Source: Inia geoffrensis
Taxonomy: Eukaryota; Chordata; Mammalia; Artiodactyla; Iniidae
DNA length: 64,000 bases
NCBI GenBank assembly: GCA_036417435.1
Contig: CM070899.1
Coordinates: forward strand, 170,467,494 to 170,531,493
Direction: 5' to 3'
Shown: one piece after another, positions 62,001 through 64,000 of the stretch
How the letters are laid out: each line of letters opens with the position of its first letter
Numbering within the stretch: position 1 is the first letter of the stretch
Notes under the pieces: generated by a model
What the model saw: only the letters and a program-made list of their open reading frames with translations
Told to the model about the DNA's origin: nothing
Database searches by the model: none
Position numbers and translations under genes: made by a program

Positions 62001-63692
62001 ATGAATGGATAAAGAAGATGTGGTGTAGATATACAATGGAATATTATTTATCCACGGGAAAAGGAAATCATGCTGTTTGTGACAACATGGATGAAACTTG
62101 AGGGCATTACACTAAATGAGATAAGTCAGACACAGAAGGACAAGTAGTGTATGATCTCACTTATATGTGAGAATCTAAAAAAGCTGAACTCATAGAAACA
62201 GAGAGTTGAATGGTGGTTGCCAGAGGCTGGGGACAGAGGAAATAGGGCGATGTTGGCCAAACGGTACAAACTTCCAGTTATAACATGAATAAGCTCTGGG
62301 GATCTAAAGTACAGCATGGTGACTACAGTTAACAGTACTGTATTATAAACTTGTTTAGAGAGTAGATCTTGTATGTTCGCACCATATGCACAACAAAAAG
62401 GTAATTATATGAGGTGATGAAGGTGTTAACTAACCTCGCTATGGTAATCATTTCTCAATATATGTGTATCTGATCATCATGTTGTATGCCTTAAATCTGT
62501 ACAATACTATTTGTCAATTATATCTCAATAAAATTGGGGGGAAAAGAGCCTCTGTTCTATATGGATCACCAGTTTTCAAATAATTTTTATACAATAATCA
62601 CACAATAGAGCAATGAGTAGGATTTAATACTTGATTTATATTTCATATTTGTTCATTCAAAAGGCATTGTAGGGACTTTCAGGGTTACTAGGGTCGTATT
62701 TATGAATACTGATCATCACCCAGTACAACGAATGCAGAAGCCACAGGAAATAGAGCTAGGTTCTTACTGTAAAGTATTTTTTAAGTGGCTTACTCTAAGA
62801 AAAAATCCTTAAAGCGCTCTTCTTGCATGGATGAGAGATATGAGTTAATGTCCCACGTAATGACAATATGAACTTCCCAAAAATCTATTAATATCAAGCA
62901 CTCATCAGCTACCCACCCCATAACGCCCCTCCCAACTATGACCTTACACGTGATACATAGATATCTTTGCCCTACTGAATACGGCTGCCAAATTCAGCAA
63001 AATTCCATTTAGTTCAATTCTGAAATATGTAAGGAATGCCTTCTATTCTTTATGTACTGGACTAGGACCAGGGACACAGAAATGTATAAATCACTTCCAC
63101 AGTTCATACCAAGTTAATAAAACATGACCCCAAAAGGTTGAGTATTATCAGGGACAGTTGCATACAAATACAGATTTTAGCCAAACTATAACAGTTCCTG
63201 AATATGGCCCTAATATGTTCTTTATACACACCAATGTGTCCTTTTATGGAGACTCTGGCTTTGCAATGAACACATCTGGGATCCCTGTTTCTTAGAGTCT
63301 CAGAGCTCTGGGCATACAAACTTGAATGTAACCGCCACTCTGAAGAAGGTCAGAGATCTTGGGTAGCAGAGGTCAAGAGTCCTGACCCCACGGACTTACC
63401 TGAGAGAGAGGTTCAGGAGCGGGTGGTGGCAAAGGAAGGTCTAACATGGGATCAGCTGGTGGAGGAGGTAAGTCATCCTCATATTGGCTAATACTCGGTG
63501 CAGCAACATTTGCTGCGTAACCAAGAGAGGCTGCACCACTGAAGCTTGGTATATCCAGAGATGCTGAATGAGGTCGGCTCTGAGAGGACTCCTTCTGGGC
63601 CTGGATTGTCCTCTGCTCAGCTTCTCTTATGTCTGCTACCAGATCCGCCATGAGAGCATCTAAGTCTTGGTCTTCCAGTGCATTTAAGGACT
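9448..63692 (-). CDS. APBB1IP: APBB1IP / RIAM, exons from about codon 54 to stop (11 exons)
   Basis: Rap1-GTP-interacting adaptor (MRL family with lamellipodin). It binds active Rap1 through its RA-PH unit, Ena/VASP and profilin through proline-rich segments, and talin through an N-terminal helix, recruiting talin to the membrane for integrin activation in blood cells. Coding exons in order: 63692-63400, 60767-60690, 53247-53088, 51706-51585, 38646-38560, 33619-33476, 29464-29354, 22049-21951, 21369-21255, 11564-11461, 9960-9448. Together they give 1826 nt with an open frame and AG/GT borders throughout. Residue numbers assume the human N-terminus: acidic/proline segment about 54-151, helical linker 152-177, RA domain about 178-265, PH domain about 305-420, proline-rich tail about 457-661. 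The human protein is 666 residues, so length is conserved. The talin-binding N-terminus and promoter lie beyond 64000. Confidence 0.97.
9961..11460 (-). other. APBB1IP: APBB1IP last intron
   Basis: AT-rich 1.5 kb with a poly-A run near 11148-11169. I see no repeat family I can name and no coding signal beyond the flanking exons. Confidence 0.7.
11461..11564 (-). CDS. APBB1IP: APBB1IP exon: linker before the proline-rich tail
   Basis: 104 nt. Completes the split Gly codon, then [20 protein letters not shown] and [14 protein letters not shown]. The acceptor is 'cctcccccttag' and the donor aag/gtaaga. Confidence 0.95.
11620..11825 (+). repeat. LINE-1 3' UTR tail
   Basis: Contains 'tataacacagggaactatac' and 'cttcaataaaaaaaa', shared with 28380-28602 and 41855-42397. 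This is the artiodactyl/cetacean L1 tail. Confidence 0.75.
12221..12559 (+). repeat. CHR-type SINE, full length
   Basis: Complete head, full middle and a long poly-A tail. Flanked by gtRgacag duplications. Confidence 0.9.
12659..12711 (-). repeat. CHR SINE remnant, 3' end only
   Basis: Poly-T followed by gcggtacacgggcctctcac and then unrelated sequence. Only the last 50 bp or so of a short-form SINE remain, either truncated on insertion or deleted later. Confidence 0.75.
12900..13760 (+). repeat. Old LINE-1 3' region (tentative)
   Basis: The order 'ggacattctataaaataaatg', 'aaggctgaggaactgttccag' (13268) and 'tctgtaagtttgaaattatt' with a terminal AATAAAA resembles an L1ME-type 3' UTR. The subfamily is from memory only. 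Confidence 0.45.
18240..19040 (+). repeat. Possible ancient LTR-like repeat, split by a SINE
   Basis: The segments flanking the SINE at 18457-18779 read together as a familiar mammalian repeat ('gtgaaatcccaataaaaaat', then 'gggttctgggaaaccccc', then 'ggcatctgaagg...ggggcag'). I cannot name the family with confidence. Confidence 0.35.
18457..18779 (-). repeat. CHR-type SINE, full length
   Basis: Reverse orientation, flanked by gtgtatMcttta duplications (18444-18455 and 18781-18792). Inserted in the older LTR-like repeat at 18240-19040. Confidence 0.9.
19270..19475 (+). mobile_element. MER5A-like DNA transposon (hAT-Charlie)
   Basis: Ordered matches to MER5A: ggttttctcaacattactga, gtcctgtgcattgcaggaca, cccattagatgacacaagca, acattgccaagtcttccctg, gtcgagaaccattggtct. 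The terminal 'tctcaac / gagaacca' inverted ends are visible. Confidence 0.8.
20612..20770 (+). repeat. MIR SINE
   Basis: MIR core and tail pattern: 'caaccactgagaag', 'cttcagttctctcaactgtg', 'gcagggtggttgtaaggac', 'gtaaagcaatgcatagtacc'. Confidence 0.75.
21255..21369 (-). CDS. APBB1IP: APBB1IP exon: post-PH helix and linker
   Basis: 115 nt, 38 codons plus one base. Begins [20 protein letters not shown] and ends [18 protein letters not shown](G). This is the MRL-conserved YGKxLYDNYQ segment after the PH domain. The donor is acag/gtacct. Confidence 0.96.
21370..21950 (-). other. APBB1IP: APBB1IP intron, 0.6 kb
   Basis: Short intron between two PH-region exons. Nothing recognisable inside. Confidence 0.7.
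21951..22049 (-). CDS. APBB1IP: APBB1IP exon: PH domain, C-terminal helix
   Basis: 99 nt, 33 codons in phase 0. Begins [20 protein letters not shown] and ends [13 protein letters not shown]. It contains the conserved Trp of the PH C-terminal helix ([11 protein letters not shown]). The donor is aag/gtgaga. Confidence 0.96.
24300..24450 (+). repeat. MaLR (MLT1-like) LTR fragment
   Basis: 'tgtcccctccaaagacatgc', 'tgaagtcctaacc', 'gaatgtgaccttatttggaa' and 'gcagatgtaatcaggttaag' are the conserved 5' part of MaLR LTRs. Confidence 0.7.
24836..25238 (-). repeat. LINE-1 3' fragment with nested SINE
   Basis: Antisense LINE-1 3' UTR. A flanking duplication tcagcctcttaaa (24823-24835 and 25239-25251) marks the insertion. 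The CHR SINE at 24880 interrupts it. Confidence 0.75.
24880..25082 (+). repeat. CHR SINE, short form, nested in LINE-1
   Basis: Short form with a (ca)n-A tail. Flanked by a perfect 16-bp duplication aaaaattgaaatgtag (24864-24879 and 25083-25098) of the host LINE-1 sequence, so a young insertion. Confidence 0.93.
25262..25445 (+). mobile_element. MER20-like DNA transposon
   Basis: 'tgtggcccctgggccatcaa', 'catcacctgggaacttggtg', 'cagaatcagaaactctgggg', 'tgtgttttaacagctctcct' and 'gtttgacaaccact' follow the MER20 consensus as I recall it. Confidence 0.7.
25581..25722 (-). repeat. Short tRNA-derived SINE, divergent subfamily
   Basis: Contains ggctgtgccatgcggcatgt and a tRNA-like head. Flanked by ggaagtgttctt duplications (25569-25580 and 25723-25734). 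Confidence 0.85.
27105..27265 (+). repeat. MIR SINE
   Basis: 'tcctggctcagccacttcct', 'caggttccacatctacaaac' and 'agggattaagtgagttaata' match the MIR order. Confidence 0.7.
27330..27612 (+). repeat. Old LINE-1-like tail (tentative)
   Basis: 'tagtggtggccagggggtaa', 'ttgtggtgatgggaatgctc' and a terminal AATAAAGTTTAATTAAAAAA resemble an old L1 3' end. Family uncertain. Confidence 0.45.
27655..27860 (-). repeat. CHR SINE, short form
   Basis: Reverse orientation, poly-T start. Flanked by caaactgctgcattttt-type duplications; the left copy has an extra ctg. Confidence 0.92.
28380..28602 (+). repeat. LINE-1 3' UTR tail
   Basis: 'ataacacagggaatacagcc', 'ttgtacacctgtagcttata' and 'caactatacttcaatttaaa' match the copies at 11620 and 42180. 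Confidence 0.75.
29354..29464 (-). CDS. APBB1IP: APBB1IP exon: PH domain, middle
   Basis: 111 nt, 37 codons in phase 0. Begins [20 protein letters not shown] and ends [17 protein letters not shown]. Compared with the human protein I recall, it carries Ala for Glu before NVN, and Ile and Cys for Thr and His in the GTQHK loop. The frame and splice sites are intact. Confidence 0.96.
30607..30674. repeat. 34-bp tandem duplication
   Basis: Two adjacent copies of ccaccatYctactatagatg plus actagaggttactt (30607-30640 and 30641-30674), differing at one base. Located in old LINE-like sequence. Confidence 0.9.
31681..31883 (-). repeat. CHR SINE, short form
   Basis: Reverse orientation. Flanked by gaatcctaYtgaaattt duplications beginning at 31660 and 31884. 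Confidence 0.92.
33476..33619 (-). CDS. APBB1IP: APBB1IP exon: PH domain, first strands
   Basis: 144 nt, 48 codons in phase 0. Reads [40 protein letters not shown] and YVPKGKTK. The [20 protein letters not shown] stretch is the classic beta1-beta2 PH core with a basic loop that binds phosphoinositides. The donor is aag/gtcaga. Confidence 0.97.
33780..33960 (+). repeat. MIR SINE
   Basis: 'tggttgagtctcagctcccg', 'cttagctctgtgaccctgag', 'caagtgactcaacctc' and 'cataaggaaggttgtgagta' match the MIR core. Confidence 0.8.
34130..34640 (-). repeat. LINE-1 3' region, antisense
   Basis: Runs from the 3' UTR ('agttaacatctatcacctca') to the complement of the ORF2-end phrase ('ttatttcacttagcac', 'gttccatccatgttgtcaaa'). 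Confidence 0.75.
35620..35988 (-). repeat. CHR-type SINE, full length, within CIBAR1 retrocopy
   Basis: Reverse orientation. Flanked by tgtaatWcagYttct duplications (35605-35619 and 35989-36003). The pseudogene's coding homology resumes on both sides. Confidence 0.9.
36133..36785 (-). mobile_element. Solo LTR of an endogenous retrovirus, probably class I
   Basis: 653 bp starting TGGAAGGG and ending TTACA on the minus strand (TG...CA). A TATA box (tataaaag near 36303-36296) and an AATAAA about 90 bp later (near 36217-36212) give a normal U3-R-U5 layout. The 4-bp flanks gttc and cttc are a near match. It sits inside the CIBAR1 retrocopy, whose sequence resumes on both sides. No internal viral genes are present. 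Confidence 0.7.
38560..38646 (-). CDS. APBB1IP: APBB1IP exon: RA-PH linker
   Basis: 87 nt, 29 codons in phase 0. Begins [20 protein letters not shown] and ends AKNKESLLE. This charged linker joins the RA and PH domains. Too short and AT-rich to stand out as an open reading frame, but both splice sites and homology support it. Confidence 0.96.
39290..39465 (-). repeat. MIR SINE
   Basis: Reverse MIR: 'ctattacatgccaggtactc', 'cccattttacaggttaggaa', 'accgaggctcagcaaggtta'. Confidence 0.75.
39835..39995 (+). mobile_element. MER20-like DNA transposon
   Basis: 'ctccaagtgtgatccccgga', 'gaactggaatctcagggggc' and 'actgaagtttgagaaca' follow the MER20 order, with an internal deletion relative to 25262-25445. 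Confidence 0.65.
40285..40450 (-). repeat. MIR SINE
   Basis: Reverse MIR: 'catttcatcctcacaggaac' and 'tttcacagataaggaaacag', 'taagtgatttgcccgagg'. Confidence 0.75.
40505..40617 (+). repeat. LINE-1 3' tail with (CAAA)n end
   Basis: 'ccactgaactgcacacttaa', 'aagtggttaaaatggtaaat' then (caaa)n, a common L1 3' terminus. Confidence 0.65.
41145..41348 (+). repeat. CHR SINE, short form
   Basis: Head, short middle and gtaccgc-A tail. Flanked by gggaaatRag duplications (41135-41144 and 41349-41358). Confidence 0.92.
41855..42397 (+). repeat. LINE-1 ORF2 end and 3' UTR
   Basis: 'atgtccatcgacagatgaat', 'aacaacatggatggacctag', 'gtcagacagagaaaggcaaa' and the 'tatagcacagggaactctac' tail, ending in A8. 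Sense orientation; only the 3' part is present, as usual for truncated L1 insertions. Confidence 0.85.
43991..44336 (+). repeat. CHR-type SINE, full length
   Basis: Head ggactttcctggtggcgcag and tail aaaaataaat. Flanked by aaaaataStctatta duplications. Confidence 0.9.
45145..45528 (+). repeat. CHR-type SINE, full length with long AT tail
   Basis: Flanked by aaaaatgaRgtgatctg duplications (45128-45144 and 45529-45545). Confidence 0.92.
45665..45990 (+). mobile_element. Possible ERV LTR fragment
   Basis: A 'tgttaaattaattagaca' start, a promoter-like middle and 'gttcaataaactcttaaaat' (poly-A signal) near the end suggest an ERV LTR. Boundaries and duplications were not found. Confidence 0.4.
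47293..47927 (+). pseudogene. RPL17 processed pseudogene
   Basis: Retrocopy of the 60S ribosomal protein L17 mRNA, antisense within an APBB1IP intron. The ATG at 47328 opens [15 protein letters not shown]; the frame matches L17 for about 128 residues ([19 protein letters not shown] is exact) with many substitutions. A TAA at 47715 replaces the Tyr codon, and a one-base insertion shifts the last 55 residues (ending [19 protein letters not shown]). A terminal poly-A tract is at 47917-47928, and the 5' end starts at the cttttcc of the terminal-oligopyrimidine leader. Flanking duplication: agttctYagg at 47283-47292 and 47928-47937. Not functional. Confidence 0.93.
48470..48790 (+). repeat. L2 LINE fragment
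   Basis: 'ttcaacggctccctgcaagc', 'ctcaggacaaagcccagtgt' and 'acaaagcccttgatcacctt' follow the L2 consensus ('aatggctcccat...aggataaagtcc...aaggccct'). Confidence 0.65.
49560..49771 (+). repeat. LINE-1 ORF2 fragment
   Basis: Translates to [20 protein letters not shown] and [24 protein letters not shown], a segment between the endonuclease and reverse transcriptase of L1 ORF2. Truncated on both sides and followed by the nested SINE pair. Confidence 0.85.
49772..50327 (+). repeat. CHR-type full-length SINE, split by a second SINE
   Basis: Outer element: left part 49772-49812, right part 50048-50327. Flanked by caaaatgtt duplications (49763-49771 and 50328-50336). Inserted in LINE-1 ORF2-like sequence. 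Confidence 0.92.
49813..50032 (+). repeat. CHR SINE, short form, nested in another CHR SINE
   Basis: Inner element with an A tail of more than 25 bases. It duplicates aagaatccacctgcc of the host SINE exactly (49798-49812 and 50033-50047). Confidence 0.95.
50461..50801 (-). repeat. CHR-type SINE, full length
   Basis: Reverse orientation. Flanked by ccaatatgctaYttct duplications (about 50445-50460 and 50802-50817). Confidence 0.92.
51585..51706 (-). CDS. APBB1IP: APBB1IP exon: Ras-association domain, second part
   Basis: 122 nt. Reads (E)[36 protein letters not shown] and KNPQ. Strongly conserved relative to the human protein as I recall it. The donor is cag/gtaaga. Confidence 0.97.
51707..53087 (-). 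other. APBB1IP: APBB1IP intron, 1.4 kb
   Basis: Contains one short CHR SINE (52525-52730). The rest is unremarkable. Confidence 0.7.
52525..52730 (+). repeat. CHR SINE, short form
   Basis: Flanked by aagtaaacttt duplications (52514-52524 and 52731-52741). Confidence 0.93.
53088..53247 (-). CDS. APBB1IP: APBB1IP exon: Ras-association domain, first part
   Basis: 160 nt, 53 codons plus one base. Begins [20 protein letters not shown] and ends [11 protein letters not shown]. This is the beta1-beta2-alpha1 part of the ubiquitin-like RA fold that contacts Rap1-GTP. The donor is atcg/gtaagt and the split Glu codon is completed by the next exon. Confidence 0.97.
54169..54378 (-). repeat. CHR SINE, short form
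   Basis: Reverse orientation, gcggtacgcgggcctctcac after poly-T. Probable duplication tgtagc on each side. Confidence 0.88.
55359..55660 (-). repeat. CHR-type SINE, full length
   Basis: Reverse orientation. Flanked by tgtatgtWcatctttt duplications (55343-55358 and 55661-55676). Confidence 0.92.
55701..56066 (+). repeat. CHR-type SINE, full length
   Basis: Forward orientation, only 40 bp from the previous reverse copy. Flanked by aaacaaYaggccca duplications (about 55687-55700 and 56067-56080). Confidence 0.92.
56912..57122 (+). repeat. CHR SINE, short form
   Basis: Head gggcttccctggtggcgcag, tail of 18 A then gA. Flanked by aaaMaaaatca duplications. Confidence 0.9.
57640..57949 (-). repeat. 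CHR-type SINE, full length
   Basis: Reverse orientation. Flanked by tgttctacctt duplications near 57628 and 57951. Confidence 0.9.
58190..58560 (+). repeat. L2 LINE fragment interrupted by a SINE
   Basis: 'cactatgatctttaaaaacc' and 'ttccaaactcttcctcagac' follow the L2 order around the SINE at 58329-58440. Confidence 0.5.
58329..58440 (+). repeat. Short tRNA-derived SINE in L2 sequence
   Basis: Head gggcttccctggaggtccag and body cgcatgccgcatggtgtggc. Same divergent subfamily as 8370-8476 and 25581-25722. L2-like sequence continues on both sides. Confidence 0.8.
58700..58850 (+). repeat. L2 LINE 3' fragment
   Basis: 'ttcttcatagcacttctctc', 'caggcagggaccttacctga' and 'ctctgtacccccagcacctg' match the L2 3' end. 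Confidence 0.65.
59087..59110. repeat. Poly-G tract
   Basis: About 24 bases almost entirely G, broken by single t and c. Sequence length here may be unreliable in assemblies. Confidence 0.8.
60690..60767 (-). CDS. APBB1IP: APBB1IP exon: charged helical linker
   Basis: 78 nt, 26 codons in phase 0. Reads [19 protein letters not shown], then KEAKVKK. The Glu/Lys/Ala-rich heptad-like pattern is the short coiled-coil helix preceding the RA domain in MRL proteins, which contributes to dimer and inhibitory contacts. Confidence 0.97.
61491..62545 (+). repeat. LINE-1 ORF2 end and 3' UTR, split by a SINE
   Basis: 'ggctgttattgaagacaaga', 'ttgtgcactgctggtgggaa', 'cagcaattccactcctgagt', 'gtgacaacatggatgaaact' and the 3' 'ctcaataaaattggggggaa' follow L1 order. 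The SINE at 61537-61746 lies inside. Older L1 type than 41855-42397. Confidence 0.85.
61537..61746 (+). repeat. CHR SINE, short form, splitting a LINE-1
   Basis: Flanked by aaaaagtgKtggcRag duplications (61521-61536 and 61747-61762) of the LINE-1 ORF2 end. Confidence 0.92.
63400..63692 (-). CDS. APBB1IP: APBB1IP exon: N-terminal proline-rich segment
   Basis: 293 nt: two bases finishing codon 54, then 97 codons. Reads [20 protein letters not shown], a Ser-rich middle, [21 protein letters not shown] and EPLSQ. The acidic DDLPPPP motif is the type bound by EVH1 domains of Ena/VASP proteins. The donor is cag/gtaagt. A downstream ATG within the exon is internal, not the start, because homology continues upstream of it. 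Confidence 0.97.
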
Positions 63693-64000
63693 CTGATAGG
63701 GAAAATCACGTTAATGGTCAAGACGACAATTTGCACCTAGAAAAACTTAATGAAGGTCATTTTAAAGAGTACTGAGTACTGGTTGCAAGGGGCTGGTGTG
63801 GGGGAAATAGGAAGAGGTTGGTAAAAGGGTATGAACTTTCAGTTATAAGGCAAGTAAGGTCTGAGGATCTAAGTATAACATGATGACTACAGTTGATAAC
63901 ACTGTATGGTATAATTGAAATTTGCTGGAAGAGTAGAACTTAAATGTTCTCACTAAAAAAAATAAAGAACAGGTGAGGTGATGGATGTGTTAACTAACTT
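63693..64000 (-). other. APBB1IP: APBB1IP intron, truncated by window end
   Basis: Acceptor 'ttccctatcag' lies at 63703-63693. From about 63770 to the window end the sequence is a LINE-1 3' region on the plus strand, ending in a 'gatgtgttaactaactt' motif also seen in the 61491-62545 copy. Confidence 0.7.
63770..64000 (+). repeat. LINE-1 3' UTR, running off the window
   Basis: 'ggttggtaaaagggtatgaa', 'taacatgatgactacagttg' and 'gtgatggatgtgttaactaa' match the 3' UTR of the 61491-62545 element. Confidence 0.75.

Larger units (their letters stand above)
60768..63399 (-). other. APBB1IP: APBB1IP intron, 2.6 kb
   Basis: Mostly a LINE-1 3' end (61491-62545) split by a CHR SINE (61537-61746). Flanks 60780-61480 and 62560-63390 show nothing recognisable. 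Confidence 0.65.

Overview
The window is nuclear DNA from a whale or dolphin. At least 25 copies of the tRNA-Glu-derived CHR SINE superfamily of cetaceans and even-toed ungulates are present, from full-length forms of about 300-380 bp to a short form of about 205-220 bp. The short form has a central deletion and ends in a 'gcccgcgtaccgc' plus poly-A tail. It resembles the cetacean-deletion subfamilies described in toothed whales, so an odontocete is my best guess. LINE-1 tails, MIR, L2, MER5A, MER20, MaLR-like and ERV LTR sequences fill most of the rest.

Main gene: APBB1IP (RIAM), minus strand. Eleven coding exons run from 63692 down to the stop codon at 9448. All have AG/GT splice borders, compatible phases and an open frame (1826 nt of coding sequence). 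They encode everything from about residue 54 to the C-terminus: an N-terminal proline-rich segment, a helical linker, the Ras-association and PH domains and a long proline-rich tail. The start codon and first coding exons lie beyond 64000. RIAM links Rap1-GTP to Ena/VASP, profilin and talin in integrin activation.

Second gene: on the plus strand, converging tail to tail with APBB1IP, lie the last three exons (126-169, 3612-3691, 6675-6797) of a selenoprotein-O-like protein AMPylase. It ends in Cys-Ser-Ser, with TGC where SELENOO has the selenocysteine TGA, and has a good poly-A signal at 6943-6948. To my knowledge the human genome has only one SELENOO gene, and it is not near APBB1IP. This retained Cys-form paralogue is the most interesting item here.

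Processed pseudogenes: within APBB1IP introns are an antisense RPL17 retrocopy (47293-47927) and a same-strand CIBAR1/FAM92A retrocopy (35024-37122). Both have target-site duplications. The CIBAR1 copy was later split by a solo ERV LTR and by a CHR SINE.

Layout: 1-6965 SelO-like 3' end; 6966-9100 convergent intergenic spacer; 9105-64000 APBB1IP 3' part with repeat-rich introns. I see no bacterial-type systems, CRISPR arrays, tRNA genes or intact mobile-element coding regions.
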